A stretch of 64,000 bases of DNA from Pseudomonas sp. ADAK13 (lineage in GTDB: Bacteria > Pseudomonadota > Gammaproteobacteria > Pseudomonadales > Pseudomonadaceae). The DNA lies in the NCBI RefSeq assembly GCF_012935715.1, contig NZ_CP052860.1:3162001-3226000 (forward strand), written 5' to 3'. The translations under genes were made by a program, and so were the position numbers. Below the pieces are notes generated by a model that did no database searches, was not told the DNA's origin, and saw only the letters and a list, made by a program, of their open reading frames with translations. Position 1 is the first letter of the stretch. Each line of letters begins with the position of its first letter. Shown here in pieces: positions 54,235-63,970 of the stretch.

Positions 54235-54993
54235 ATGGCCGTAGCCCTGAGCACCTTAGTCGAGGAAGCGGACCGCTACCTTAATAGTGCAAAAATCGCC
54301 GATTACTGCCCCAACGGCCTGCAGGTCGAGGGTCGGCCGCAGGTGCTGCGCATCGTCAGCGGCGTGACCGCCAGCCAGGCATTGCTGGACGCGGCGGTCG
54401 AAGCCCAGGCCGACCTGGTGCTGGTGCACCACGGTTATTTCTGGAAAGGCGAAAGCCCCTGCATCACCGGCATGAAGCAGCGCCGCCTGAAAACCCTGCT
54501 CAAGCACGACATCAGCCTGCTGGCCTACCACTTGCCCCTGGACCTGCACCCGGAAGTCGGCAACAACGTGCAACTGGCCCGGCAACTGGACATCACCGTC
54601 GAAGGCCCGCTGGACCCGGACAACCTCAAGGTCGTCGGGCTGGTGGGTTCCCTGGCCGAGCCGGTGTCGCCCCGCGACTTTGCCCGCCGTGTGCAGGAAG
54701 CCATGGGCCGCGAGCCCCTGCTGATCGAAGGCAGCGAGATGATCCGCCGCGTCGGCTGGTGCACCGGGGGTGGCCAGGGGTATATCGACCAGGCGGTACT
54801 GGCCGGGGTGGACTTGTACCTGAGTGGCGAAGCGTCGGAGCAGACGTTCCACAGTGCCCGGGAAAACGACATCAGCTTTATCGCGGCCGGGCATCACGCC
54901 ACTGAGCGATATGGTGTGCAGGCGCTGGGTGACTATCTGGCGCGGCGTTTTGCCCTGGAACATCTGTTCATTGATTGCCCTAACCCGATCTGA
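54235..54993 (+). CDS. Nif3-like dinuclear metal centre protein (DUF34)
   Basis: 252-residue protein of the NIF3/YbgI family, forming ring-shaped hexamers with a two-metal site per subunit. Metal ligands are visible in LVHHGYFW, AYHLPLDLHPEVG and IAAGHHATERYG (near the end, with E). Proposed GTP cyclohydrolase-like or stress role; not settled. AGGAG ribosome site. Conserved neighbour of algW. Confidence 0.92.
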   Translation: MAVALSTLVEEADRYLNSAKIADYCPNGLQVEGRPQVLRIVSGVTASQALLDAAVEAQADLVLVHHGYFWKGESPCITGMKQRRLKTLLKHDISLLAYHLPLDLHPEVGNNVQLARQLDITVEGPLDPDNLKVVGLVGSLAEPVSPRDFARRVQEAMGREPLLIEGSEMIRRVGWCTGGGQGYIDQAVLAGVDLYLSGEASEQTFHSARENDISFIAAGHHATERYGVQALGDYLARRFALEHLFIDCPNPI

Positions 54994-55176
54994 CAAACAC
55001 CACCAAACAATGGGGAATCTCCAATCCTTGTGGGAGCTGTGCCCCAAACCCCGGGGCATATTCATATACCGTTTCGATCTAGCTGGCTCCCTCAATAGAA
55101 TCAGGCGCTGTGCTAGCATGCCCCGCTCGAACACGGCCCGCTGGCCGTCCATAAGATCGTTTTTCCGTGAGTAACC

Positions 55177-56094
55177 ATGGTCGACAAACTGACGCATCTG
55201 AAACAGCTGGAGGCGGAAAGCATCCACATCATCCGCGAGGTCGCCGCCGAGTTCGATAACCCGGTGATGCTCTACTCGATCGGTAAAGACTCCGCCGTGA
55301 TGCTGCACCTGGCGCGCAAGGCATTTTTCCCGGGCAAGCTGCCGTTTCCGGTGATGCACGTCGACACCCGCTGGAAATTCCAGGAGATGTACAAGTTCCG
55401 CGACAAAATGGTCGAAGAGCTGGGCCTGGACCTGATCACCCACGTGAACCCGGACGGTGTGGCGCAGGGCATCAACCCGTTCACCCACGGCAGCGCCAAG
55501 CACACCGACATCATGAAGACCGAGGGCCTGAAACAGGCGCTCGACAAGCATGGTTTCGACGCTGCATTCGGCGGTGCCCGTCGTGATGAAGAGAAGTCCC
55601 GCGCCAAAGAGCGCGTGTACTCGTTCCGCGACAGCAAGCACCGCTGGGACCCGAAGAACCAGCGCCCGGAGCTGTGGAACGTCTACAACGGCAACGTCAA
55701 CAAGGGCGAGTCGATCCGTGTGTTCCCGCTGTCCAACTGGACCGAGCTGGACATCTGGCAGTACATCTACCTGGAAGGTATCCCGATTGTTCCGCTGTAC
55801 TTCGCCGCCGAACGCGAAGTGATCGAGAAGAACGGCACGTTGATCATGATCGACGACGACCGGATCCTCGAGCACCTGTCCGACGAAGACAAAGCCCGAA
55901 TCGTCAAAAAGAAAGTACGTTTCCGTACCCTTGGCTGCTACCCGTTGACGGGCGCGGTGGAGTCCGAAGCCGAGACGCTGACGGACATCATTCAGGAAAT
56001 GCTCCTGACGCGAACTTCCGAGCGCCAGGGCCGTGTCATCGACCACGATGGTGCAGGCTCGATGGAAGATAAAAAACGTCAAGGCTATTTCTAA
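55177..56094 (+). CDS. cysD: Sulfate adenylyltransferase subunit 2
   Basis: 305-residue PP-loop subunit of ATP sulfurylase, making APS from sulfate and ATP for Cys synthesis. PP-loop [20 protein letters not shown] (about 30-49) and [18 protein letters not shown]. Nine bases before cysNC. The GTPase partner drives the reaction. Confidence 0.97.
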   Translation: MVDKLTHLKQLEAESIHIIREVAAEFDNPVMLYSIGKDSAVMLHLARKAFFPGKLPFPVMHVDTRWKFQEMYKFRDKMVEELGLDLITHVNPDGVAQGINPFTHGSAKHTDIMKTEGLKQALDKHGFDAAFGGARRDEEKSRAKERVYSFRDSKHRWDPKNQRPELWNVYNGNVNKGESIRVFPLSNWTELDIWQYIYLEGIPIVPLYFAAEREVIEKNGTLIMIDDDRILEHLSDEDKARIVKKKVRFRTLGCYPLTGAVESEAETLTDIIQEMLLTRTSERQGRVIDHDGAGSMEDKKRQGYF

Positions 56095-56103
56095 GGGGCT
56101 GTC

Positions 56104-58002
56104 ATGTCGCATCAATCTGATTTGATCAGCGAGGACATCCTCGCCTACCTGGGCCAGCACGAGCGCAAGGAAATGTTGCGCTTCCTGACCTGTGGCAACG
56201 TCGACGACGGCAAGAGCACCCTGATCGGGCGCCTGCTGCACGACTCCAAGATGATCTACGAAGACCATCTGGAAGCCATCACCCGCGATTCGAAGAAATC
56301 CGGCACCACTGGCGACGATATCGACCTGGCTTTGCTGGTCGACGGCCTGCAGGCCGAGCGTGAGCAGGGCATCACCATCGATGTTGCCTACCGCTACTTC
56401 TCCACCGCCAAGCGCAAATTCATCATCGCCGACACCCCCGGCCATGAGCAGTACACCCGCAACATGGCCACCGGTGCGTCTACCTGTGACCTGGCGATCA
56501 TCCTGATCGACGCCCGCTACGGCGTGCAGACCCAGACCCGTCGCCACAGCTTTATCGCTTCGTTGCTGGGCATCAAACACATCGTGGTGGCCATCAACAA
56601 GATGGACATCAACGGCTTTGACCAAAGCGTGTTCGAGTCGATCAAGGCCGATTACCTGAAGTTCGCCGACGGTATCGCGTTCAAGCCGAGCACCCTGGCC
56701 TTCGTACCCATGTCGGCGCTCAAGGGCGACAACGTGGTGAACAAGAGCGAGCGTTCGCCCTGGTACACCGGCCAGTCGCTGATGGAAATCCTCGAGACCG
56801 TCGAGATCGCCAACGACCGCAACTACACCGACCTGCGTTTCCCGGTGCAATACGTCAACCGTCCGAACCTGAACTTCCGTGGTTTCGCCGGCACCCTGGC
56901 CAGCGGCATCGTGCACAAGGGCGACGAAGTCGTGGTGCTGCCGTCGGGCAAGAGCAGCCGCGTCAAATCCATCGTCACCTTTGAAGGTGAACTGGAAAAC
57001 GCAGGTCCTGGCCAGGCCGTGACCCTGACCATGGAAGACGAGATCGACATTTCCCGTGGCGACCTGTTGGTACACGCCGACAACGTGCCGCAAGTGACCG
57101 ACGCCTTCGACGCCATGCTGGTGTGGATGGCTGAAGAACCGATGCTGCCGGGCAAGAAATACGACATCAAGCGCGCCACCAGCTACGTGCCGGGTTCCAT
57201 CACCAGCATCGTGCATCGCGTGGACGTGAACACCCTGGAAGAAGGCCCGGCGAGCGCCTTGCAGTTGAACGAGATCGGCCGGGTGAAGGTCAGCCTCGAC
57301 GCTGTCATCGCCCTGGACGGTTACGCGAGCAACCGCACCACCGGTTCGTTCATCGTCATCGACCGTTTGACCAACGGCACTGTGGCCGCGGGCATGATCA
57401 TCGCGCCGCCGGTGACCCATGGCAGCGCGGCTCAGCATGGCAAGCTGGCCCACGTGGCCACCGAAGAACGTGCCCAGCGCTTCGGCCAGCAACCGGCGAC
57501 CGTGTTGTTCAGCGGTTTGTCGGGCGCCGGCAAAAGCACCCTGGCCTACGCGGTCGAGCGCAAGCTGTTCGACATGGGCCGTGCGGTGTTTGTGCTGGAT
57601 GGCCAGAACCTGCGCCATGACCTGAACAAGGGCCTGCCGCAGGACCGTTCCGGGCGTACCGAGAACTGGCGTCGTGCCGCGCACGTGGCGCGTCAGTTCA
57701 ACGAAGCGGGCTTGCTGACCCTGGCTGCGTTCGTTGCCCCGGATGCCGAAGGCCGTGAGCAGGCCAAGGCACTGATCGGCGGTGATCGTCTGCTGACCGT
57801 GTACGTGCAGGCTTCGCCGCTGGTGTGTGCCGAGCGCGATCCGCAAGGCTTGTACGCGGCGGGCGGGGATAACATCCCGGGCGAGTCCTTCCCGTATGAC
57901 GTGCCGTTGAACGCCGATTTGGTGATCGACACCCAGGCCCTGTCGCTGGAAGACAGCGTCAAGCAAGTGCTGGAGCTGCTGCGTCAGCGCGGCGCGATCT
58001 AA
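56104..58002 (+). CDS. cysNC: Bifunctional sulfate adenylyltransferase subunit 1 / adenylylsulfate kinase (CysN-CysC fusion)
   Basis: 632 residues. N-terminal CysN GTPase (G1 [14 protein letters not shown] about 33-46, G3 [12 protein letters not shown]4 NKMD) with two beta-barrel domains, and from about 455 a C-terminal CysC kinase with its own P-loop [17 protein letters not shown] that phosphorylates APS to PAPS. The fusion is usual in Pseudomonas. AGGGG ribosome site. Followed by a strong terminator. Confidence 0.97.
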   Translation: MSHQSDLISEDILAYLGQHERKEMLRFLTCGNVDDGKSTLIGRLLHDSKMIYEDHLEAITRDSKKSGTTGDDIDLALLVDGLQAEREQGITIDVAYRYFSTAKRKFIIADTPGHEQYTRNMATGASTCDLAIILIDARYGVQTQTRRHSFIASLLGIKHIVVAINKMDINGFDQSVFESIKADYLKFADGIAFKPSTLAFVPMSALKGDNVVNKSERSPWYTGQSLMEILETVEIANDRNYTDLRFPVQYVNRPNLNFRGFAGTLASGIVHKGDEVVVLPSGKSSRVKSIVTFEGELENAGPGQAVTLTMEDEIDISRGDLLVHADNVPQVTDAFDAMLVWMAEEPMLPGKKYDIKRATSYVPGSITSIVHRVDVNTLEEGPASALQLNEIGRVKVSLDAVIALDGYASNRTTGSFIVIDRLTNGTVAAGMIIAPPVTHGSAAQHGKLAHVATEERAQRFGQQPATVLFSGLSGAGKSTLAYAVERKLFDMGRAVFVLDGQNLRHDLNKGLPQDRSGRTENWRRAAHVARQFNEAGLLTLAAFVAPDAEGREQAKALIGGDRLLTVYVQASPLVCAERDPQGLYAAGGDNIPGESFPYDVPLNADLVIDTQALSLEDSVKQVLELLRQRGAI

Positions 58003-58017
58003 GCTTTAGATCTGCAC

Positions 58018-58048
58018 AAAAAAGCCCGCCACGTTGGCGGGCTTTTTT
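58018..58048 (+). terminator. Terminator of the cysD-cysNC operon
   Basis: AAAAAAGCCCGCC-ACGTT-GGCGGGCTTTTTT, 16 bases after the stop codon; symmetric A/T runs let it work from both sides. Confidence 0.93.
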
Positions 58049-58077
58049 ATGGGGTCTTGAAAACAACTCGGTCAAAT

Positions 58078-58103
58078 GTGGGCGCGAGCAAGCCCGCTCC
58101 CAC
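58078..58103. repeat. Single REP element
   Basis: One unpaired copy of the GTGGG(A)GCGGGCTTGC family palindrome between the cysNC terminator and the acyltransferase stop codon. Confidence 0.65.
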
Positions 58104-58110
58104 AGGTTGA

Positions 58111-59010
58111 TCAGTGACTGGCGGGATAATCTGTGTGCAATTTGGCGAGCAATTCGTCCTTCTCTTCCCACAACCGGTTGATCCAGCCCTGGAACGCCAA
58201 CCGATACTCCCCATCCTGCTCATAATTCTTGCCGATAAAACCGGCCGGAATCTGCACCTCTTCAAACTGCACGACAACGTCCTTCACATTGCCGCAGAGC
58301 AAAGCCCAATAACCCGGGCGCCCGGCAGGGTAGTGAATGGTCACGTTCACCAGCGACTTCAACTGCTCGCCCATGGCATCCAGCACAAACGCAATGCCGC
58401 CCGCCTTGGGCTTGAGCAGATAACGAAACGGTGACTTCTGCTGCGCATGCTTGCCGGGGGTAAATCGCGTGCCTTCGGCAAAGTTGAAGATGCCCACCGG
58501 GTTGTGGCGAAACTTCGCGCAGGTCTTGCGGGTGGTTTCCAGGTCTTTGCCTTTCTTGTCCGGGTGCTTTTCCAGGTACGCCTTGGTGTAGCGCTTCATG
58601 AACGGGAAGCCCAGGGCCCACCACGCCAGGCCGATCACCGGGACCCAGATCAGCTCTTGCTTGAGGAAAAACTTCAGCGGGCGAATACGCCGGTTGAGCA
58701 CGTATTGGAGCACCATGATATCGACCCAGCTCTGGTGGTTACTGGTCACCAGGTACGAGTGCTGGTAGTCCAGGCCTTCGAGGCCCTTGATGTGCCAGCG
58801 GGTGCGGCGCACCAGGTTCATCCAGGCCTTGTTGTTGCTGATCCAGGCCTCGTGGGTCTGGTTCATCAGCCACTCGCTGAAGCGCTTGGCAAACGGCAAC
58901 GCCTTGAACAGCGCCACGATAAACAGGAACGAGCACAGCAGGATCGTGTTCAACGCCAGCAACAGCGAGGCGATCACCCCGCGCACGGCGGCAGGTAGAA
59001 AATCCAGCAT
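58111..59010 (-). CDS. PlsC-type acyltransferase (YihG-like)
   Basis: 299-residue inner-membrane glycerolipid acyltransferase. N-terminal hydrophobic anchor (about 10-38), catalytic NHQSWVD (His about 92, Asp 97), and the acceptor-binding FNFAEGTRFTPGKHAQ block (about 175). Probably acylates a lysophospholipid; more YihG-like than PlsC proper. Starts immediately after the pta stop. Confidence 0.88.
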   Translation of the reverse strand: MLDFLPAAVRGVIASLLLALNTILLCSFLFIVALFKALPFAKRFSEWLMNQTHEAWISNNKAWMNLVRRTRWHIKGLEGLDYQHSYLVTSNHQSWVDIMVLQYVLNRRIRPLKFFLKQELIWVPVIGLAWWALGFPFMKRYTKAYLEKHPDKKGKDLETTRKTCAKFRHNPVGIFNFAEGTRFTPGKHAQQKSPFRYLLKPKAGGIAFVLDAMGEQLKSLVNVTIHYPAGRPGYWALLCGNVKDVVVQFEEVQIPAGFIGKNYEQDGEYRLAFQGWINRLWEEKDELLAKLHTDYPASH

Positions 59011-61110
59011 TTAGACATCCATAGGTCGGTTGGCGGCTTGAATCGCGGTCAATGCGATCGTGTACACGATGTCGTCCACCTGCGCCCCTCGGGGCAGGTC
59101 GTTGACCGGTTTGCGCAGGCCTTGCAGCATCGGCCCGAGGCTCACGCAATCGGCGCTGCGCTGCACCGCCTTGTGGGTGGTGTTGCCGGTGTTCAGGTCG
59201 GGGAACACGAACACCGTGGCCTTGCCCGCCACCAGGCTGTTGGGCGCCAGTTGCCGGGCCACGGTTTCGTTGGCGGCGGCGTCGTATTGCAACGGGCCGT
59301 CGATCAGCAGCGAACTTTGGGCTTCGTGGGCGAGCAGCGTGGCTTCGCGGACCTTCTCGACTTCTTCACCCGTGGCGGAGTCACCACTGGAATAACTGAT
59401 CATCGCCACTCGCGGCGTGATACCGAATGCGGCGGCCGAGTCGGCGCTTTGCAGGGCGATTTCCGCCAGCTCTGCCGCGCTGGGGTGCGGGTTCATCACG
59501 CAGTCGCCGTACACCAGCACTTGCTCCGGGAACAGCATGAAGAACACCGACGAAACCAGGGTGCAGCCCGGCGCCGTCTTGATCAGCTGCAAGGCCGGGC
59601 GAATGGTGTTGGCGGTGGAGTGGATGACGCCGGAGACCAGGCCGTCGACTTCATCCAGCGCAAGCATCATGGTGGCGATCACCACGGTGTCTTCCAGTTG
59701 CTGCTCGGCCATCGGCGCGTTGAGGCTTTTGGTTTTGCGCAGAGCTACCATCGGTTCGACGTAGCGCTGGCGAATCAGGTCGGGGTCGAGAATCTCCAGG
59801 CCTTCGGGCAGCTCGATGCCATGGGCGCGGGCCACGGCTTCCACGTCGGCCGGCTTGGCCAGCAGCACGCAACGGGCAATCCCGCGTGCCTGGCAGATGG
59901 CCGCGGCCTGCACGGTCAGCGGCTCGCTGCCTTCGGGCAACACGATGCGCTTGTTGGCAGCCTGGGCGCGCTGGATCAGTTGATAACGGAACACCGCCGG
60001 CGACAGGCGCATTTCCCGCGGCGTGCCGCAGCGTTGGTGCAGCCAGCGGGCGTCGAGGTGGCTGGCGACGAAATCGGTGATGATCTCTGCACGTTCGCGG
60101 TCATCAATCGGGATTTCCTTGTTCAGGCTGTTGAGCTGGTTGGCGGTGTCGTAGGAGCCGGTGCTCACCGACAACACTGGCAGCCCAGCCTGGAACGCGC
60201 CCCGGCACAGGTCCATGATCCGTGGGTCGGGCAGGGTGTCACTGGTCAGTAGCAAACCGGCCAGCGGCACGCCGTTGATGGCGGCCAGGCTGACGGCGAG
60301 GATGATGTCGTCGCGGTCGCCGGGCGTCACGACCAATACGCCGGGTTTGAGCAGCTCCACGGTATTGCGCATGGTGCGCGCACAGATGATGATTTTGGTC
60401 ATGCGCCGGCTTTCGTAATCACCGGCGTTGAGGATCTGCGCGCCCATCAGGTCGGCCACGTCGCGGGTGCGCGGGGCGTTGAGTTCCGGCTGGTACGGGA
60501 TGCAGCCCAACAGGCGGAAATCGCCGCTGCGCAACAACGGCGAATGCTCTTTGAGCCGCGCCGAGAACGCTTCCATGCTTTCGTCGGTGCGCACCTTGTT
60601 GAGGATCACCCCCAGCACTTTTGGATCTTTCGGGCCGCCGAACAGCTGGGCCTGCAGTTCCACGCGGCCGGAGAGTTCGGTGAGCACTTCGTTTTCCGGG
60701 GCCGAGACCAGGATCACTTCGGCGTCCAGGCTCTTGGCCAGGTGCAGGTTGACCCGGGCCGCATAGCTGGCGCTGCGGGTCGGCACCATGCCTTCGACGA
60801 TCAACACGTCCTTGCCCACGGCGGCTTGCTGGTAAAGGGTGATGATTTCTTCCAGCAGCTCATCCAGCTGGCCGTCGCCGAGCATCCGCTCTACATGGGC
60901 CAGGCCCAGGGGTTGGGGCGGTTTGAGGCCGTGGGTACGGGCCACCAGCTCGGTGGAGCGCTCGGGGCCGGTGTCGCCGGGGTGCGGCTGGGCAATCGGT
61001 TTGAAGAAGCCGACTTTCAGCCCGGCCCGTTCAAGGGTACGCACCAGCCCAAGGCTGATGGAGGTCAGACCCACACCAAAATCGGTGGGCGCGATAAAAA
61101 AAGTCTGCAT
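59011..61110 (-). CDS. pta: Phosphate acetyltransferase (long, two-domain form)
   Basis: 699-residue enzyme interconverting acetyl-CoA and acetyl phosphate. N-terminal DRTGG/BioD-like regulatory part (MQTFFIAPTDFGVGLTSISL; DRTGG domain about 230-340) and C-terminal catalytic PTA_PTB domain (about 385-695, RIVLPEGSEPLTVQAAAICQ and MISYSSGDSATG). Chosen start ATG 61110. No acetate kinase gene is adjacent, although in P. aeruginosa ackA lies between pta and slyD. Confidence 0.94.
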   Translation of the reverse strand: MQTFFIAPTDFGVGLTSISLGLVRTLERAGLKVGFFKPIAQPHPGDTGPERSTELVARTHGLKPPQPLGLAHVERMLGDGQLDELLEEIITLYQQAAVGKDVLIVEGMVPTRSASYAARVNLHLAKSLDAEVILVSAPENEVLTELSGRVELQAQLFGGPKDPKVLGVILNKVRTDESMEAFSARLKEHSPLLRSGDFRLLGCIPYQPELNAPRTRDVADLMGAQILNAGDYESRRMTKIIICARTMRNTVELLKPGVLVVTPGDRDDIILAVSLAAINGVPLAGLLLTSDTLPDPRIMDLCRGAFQAGLPVLSVSTGSYDTANQLNSLNKEIPIDDRERAEIITDFVASHLDARWLHQRCGTPREMRLSPAVFRYQLIQRAQAANKRIVLPEGSEPLTVQAAAICQARGIARCVLLAKPADVEAVARAHGIELPEGLEILDPDLIRQRYVEPMVALRKTKSLNAPMAEQQLEDTVVIATMMLALDEVDGLVSGVIHSTANTIRPALQLIKTAPGCTLVSSVFFMLFPEQVLVYGDCVMNPHPSAAELAEIALQSADSAAAFGITPRVAMISYSSGDSATGEEVEKVREATLLAHEAQSSLLIDGPLQYDAAANETVARQLAPNSLVAGKATVFVFPDLNTGNTTHKAVQRSADCVSLGPMLQGLRKPVNDLPRGAQVDDIVYTIALTAIQAANRPMDV

Positions 61111-61170
61111 GCGAATTCTCTGGAGGTGCATGGCTTCGGTGGCGGCCTATGGCTGGCTGCCTACCGGGAA

Positions 61171-61479
61171 TCAGGTGCCAAGGTTATCTTTATCTGAGCC
61201 TTGCGCACACCAGCCGCACGTAAAGGGCTTGTCTATTTTTTCAAGGCGTTGCGCCGGGTCCGTGACCCAGGCCCGGGATTGCCACGGTGGCTGGTGGCGC
61301 AGGTGCTGGGTGTGGCCGCAGGAAAGCTCGACGACCCAGTGCCGGTCTTCGTCCTGGTGAAATCCGACGACCGTCGGGTCAGTTGTTCGACCCCGTCCGT
61401 CCGGGTTGTGTTCGCTTTCGGGCAAATCCTTGTTTAGACTTGTCCGTTCTTCATTCTTCTGCAAAAGGTCTCGCCCCAT
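61171..61479 (-). CDS. DUF3565 protein (start uncertain)
   Basis: Core of about 65 residues (TVVGFHQDEDRHWVVELSCG, HTQHLRHQPPWQSRAWVTDP, CGWCAQG) matches the DUF3565 family, with possible metal ligands in SCGHTQH and CGWC. The stop at 61171 is firm. The only upstream ATG near the expected length (61479) overlaps the divergent slyD start codon; a TTG around 61443 would avoid that. Function unknown. Confidence 0.72.
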   Translation of the reverse strand: MGRDLLQKNEERTSLNKDLPESEHNPDGRGRTTDPTVVGFHQDEDRHWVVELSCGHTQHLRHQPPWQSRAWVTDPAQRLEKIDKPFTCGWCAQGSDKDNLGT

Positions 61480-61963
61480 GCCGATCGCCGCCAATAAGGC
61501 TGTCTCCATTGACTATACCCTGACCAACGACGCTGGTGAGGTCATCGACAGTTCTGCCGGCGGCGCGCCGCTGGTCTACCTGCAAGGTGCAGGTAACATC
61601 ATCCCGGGCCTGGAAAAGGCCCTGGAAGGCAAAGAGGTCGGTGACGAACTGACCGTTGCCGTAGAACCTGAAGATGCCTACGGCGAATACGCTGCCGAAC
61701 TGGTCAGCACCCTGAGCCGCAGCATGTTCGAAGGCGTCGACGAGCTGGAAGTGGGCATGCAGTTCCACGCTTCCGCTCCGGACGGCCAGATGCAAATCGT
61801 CACCATCCGTGACCTGGACGGCGACGACGTGACCGTCGACGGCAACCACCCGCTGGCTGGCCAGCGCCTGAACTTCCAGGTGAAGATCGTCGCTATCCGT
61901 GACGCTTCCCAGGAAGAAGTGGCCCACGGCCACGTGCACGGCGAAGGTGGTCACCACCATTAA
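61478..61963 (+). CDS. slyD: FKBP-type peptidyl-prolyl isomerase, SlyD family
   Basis: 161-residue folding helper. FKBP core (KAVSIDYTLTNDAGEVIDSS, then NIIPGLEKALEGKEVGDEL) with inserted IF chaperone domain (about 70-125) and a short His-rich C-terminal tail (HGHVHGEGGHHH) that can bind Ni. ATG 61478 has AAAGG at the right distance; the longer frame is unlikely. Confidence 0.94.
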   Translation: MPIAANKAVSIDYTLTNDAGEVIDSSAGGAPLVYLQGAGNIIPGLEKALEGKEVGDELTVAVEPEDAYGEYAAELVSTLSRSMFEGVDELEVGMQFHASAPDGQMQIVTIRDLDGDDVTVDGNHPLAGQRLNFQVKIVAIRDASQEEVAHGHVHGEGGHHH

Positions 61964-61990
61964 TTGACTGAGCGACGCTCTGTCAGTTGG

Positions 61991-62016
61991 AAAAAGGCGC
62001 CTTCGGGCGCCTTTTT
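61991..62016 (+). terminator. Terminator after slyD
   Basis: AAAAAGGCGCC-TTCG-GGCGCCTTTTT hairpin, 28 bases after the slyD stop. Confidence 0.93.
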
Positions 62017-62098
62017 CATTTGGCGGCTATTCTTGCCGACTTGGCGGCTGTAATCTCGAATGGCCGTTACGAAGAACATGGGATATCTGGAGTTCGTC

Positions 62099-62581
62099 AT
62101 GAGTGCTTTCCACGACCTTAAACTCAAAGCCCTGGATGGTCAGGAGCTGCCTCTGGCGCCCTTCAAGGGGCAAGTCGTGCTGGTGGTCAACGTCGCCTCC
62201 AAATGTGGTTTGACACCACAGTACGCAGCGCTGGAAAACCTCTATCAGCAATACAAAGCCCAGGGTTTTACCGTACTGGGGCTGCCGTGCAATCAATTTG
62301 CCGGGCAGGAACCGGGCACCGAAGAAGAAATTCAGGAATTTTGCAGCCTCAACTATGGCGTGACCTTTCCCCTGGGCAGCAAGCTTGAGGTGAATGGCCA
62401 CGATCGCCACCAGCTGTATCGGTTGCTGGCGGGCGAGGGCGCGGAGTTTCCAGGGGACATCACCTGGAACTTTGAAAAATTCCTGCTGGGCAAAGACGGC
62501 CGGGTATTGGCGCGTTTCTCGCCGCGTACGCCGCCGGATGACCCTGCCATCATCCAGGCGATCGAAAAAGCCTTGAGCTGA
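62099..62581 (+). CDS. Glutathione/thioredoxin-dependent peroxidase (GPx family)
   Basis: 160-residue cytoplasmic peroxidase using Cys in NVASKCGLTPQYAALE (peroxidatic Cys36, replacing selenocysteine), with Gln in GLPCNQFAGQEPG and Trp in ITWNFEKFLL completing the catalytic tetrad. Start at ATG 62099 has TGGAG seven bases upstream. Stands next to slyD, as in P. aeruginosa. Confidence 0.94.
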   Translation: MSAFHDLKLKALDGQELPLAPFKGQVVLVVNVASKCGLTPQYAALENLYQQYKAQGFTVLGLPCNQFAGQEPGTEEEIQEFCSLNYGVTFPLGSKLEVNGHDRHQLYRLLAGEGAEFPGDITWNFEKFLLGKDGRVLARFSPRTPPDDPAIIQAIEKALS

Positions 62582-62591
62582 TACACGCTCT

Positions 62592-62745
62592 CTTGTTGTG
62601 AGAGAGCTTGTTGTGGCGAGGGGGCTTGTCCCCCGTTGGGCTGCGCAGCAGCCCTAAAACCTGACACTGATCTCTATCTGGCTATCCTCTTGGCATTGCT
62701 GGGGCCGCTACGCAGCCTAACGGGGGACAAGCCCCTTGCCACAAA
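62592..62745. repeat. Long REPIN-like repeat, GTGGCGAGGGGG family, with expanded loop
   Basis: Outer arms (about 62610-62646 and 62707-62744) are like those at 1932-2030 and 8725-8823 but imperfect, and the loop carries about 50 additional unrelated bases. The rest of the 285-base gap before the OYE gene holds only that gene's promoter region. Confidence 0.82.
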
Positions 62746-62866
62746 AGCCAGTCACCAAAGTCTTCCCGCTTTTACCCCTTAATCACCCTAATCAATAGTG
62801 CTATCCAGCACGCTGCACACTCCATATTATCCACATCATAAATTCCTTTTCTTATGGAGTGCTCCC

Positions 62867-63970
62867 ATGCCTGTCCAAGCCTTGTTCAAACCGTTCCAGC
62901 TCGGCGCACTGCAACTGCCGACCCGTGTGGTCATGGCGCCGATGACCCGTTCGTTCTCCCCGGGTGGCGTACCTAATTCCAAGGTGATCGAGTACTACCG
63001 CCGCCGCGCCGCCGCCGGTGTAGGCCTGATCATCACCGAAGGCACTGTGGTCGGGCACCCGGCTTCCAACGGCTACCCGAACGTCCCGCATTTCTACGGT
63101 GAAGCCGCCCTGGCCGGCTGGAAGAAAGTGGTCGACGCGGTGCACGCCGAAGGCGGCAAGATCGTCCCGCAACTGTGGCACGTGGGCAGCGTACGGCGCA
63201 TCGGCACCGAGCCGGATGCCAGCGTGCCGGCCTACGGCCCCACCGAAAAACTCAAGGACGGCAACGTCGTCGTCCACGGCATGACCGTGCAAGACATCAA
63301 GGACGTGATCGCCGCCTTCGCCCAAGCCGCCAAGGATGCCCAGAGCATCGGCATGGACGGCGTGGAAATCCACGGCGCCCACGGCTACCTGGTGGACCAG
63401 TTCTTCTGGGAAGGCACCAACCAGCGCACCGACGAATACGGCGGCAGCCTGGCCAACCGTTCGCGTTTTGCCATCGAATTGATCCAGGCCATCCGCGCCG
63501 CCGTTGGGCCGGACTTCCCGATCATCCTGCGTTTCTCCCAGTGGAAGCAGCAGGACTACACCGCGCGCCTGGTGCAAACCCCCGAAGCGCTGGGTGAATT
63601 CCTCAAGCCGTTGTCTGACGCCGGCGTGGATATATTCCACTGCTCCACCCGTCGTTTCTGGGAGCCGGAGTTCGACGGCTCCGAACTCAACCTGGCCGGC
63701 TGGACCCGCAAGCTCACTGGCAAACCGACCATCACCGTGGGCAGCGTCGGCCTGGATGGCGAGTTCCTGCAGTTCATGGTCAACACCGATAAGGTCGCGC
63801 AACCGGCCAGCCTGGAAAAACTGCTGGAGCGCCTGAACAACGACGAGTTTGACCTGGTCGCCGTGGGCCGTGCGCTGTTGGTGGATCCGGATTGGGCGCT
63901 GAAGGTTCGCGAAGGCCGTGAAGGCGACATCCTGCCGTTCAGTCGTGAGGCGTTGACGACGTTGGTGTAA
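62867..63970 (+). CDS. Old Yellow Enzyme-family alkene reductase (NemA/XenB-like)
   Basis: 367-residue FMN-dependent NADPH reductase of alpha,beta-unsaturated carbonyls, nitro compounds and nitrate esters. TIM-barrel OYE signatures: RVVMAPMTRSFSPGGVPN (residues about 20-37), the FMN/His pair VEIHGAHGYLVDQF (about 170-183), and the C-terminal DLVAVGRALLVDPDW. ATG 62867 follows TGGAG. A monocistronic gene at the right end of the window; stop at 63970, so complete. Confidence 0.92.
   Translation: MPVQALFKPFQLGALQLPTRVVMAPMTRSFSPGGVPNSKVIEYYRRRAAAGVGLIITEGTVVGHPASNGYPNVPHFYGEAALAGWKKVVDAVHAEGGKIVPQLWHVGSVRRIGTEPDASVPAYGPTEKLKDGNVVVHGMTVQDIKDVIAAFAQAAKDAQSIGMDGVEIHGAHGYLVDQFFWEGTNQRTDEYGGSLANRSRFAIELIQAIRAAVGPDFPIILRFSQWKQQDYTARLVQTPEALGEFLKPLSDAGVDIFHCSTRRFWEPEFDGSELNLAGWTRKLTGKPTITVGSVGLDGEFLQFMVNTDKVAQPASLEKLLERLNNDEFDLVAVGRALLVDPDWALKVREGREGDILPFSREALTTLV

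Noticed and set aside
55020..55060. REP fragment (TTGTGGGAGCTG) before cysD
   Set aside because: Only one short arm resembles the family; no palindrome partner, so not listed as a repeat.
54256..57966. Minus-strand open frame of over 1,200 codons opposite nif3, cysD and cysNC
   Set aside because: It is antisense to three well-recognised genes, has no family signature and is the expected by-product of GC-rich codon use.
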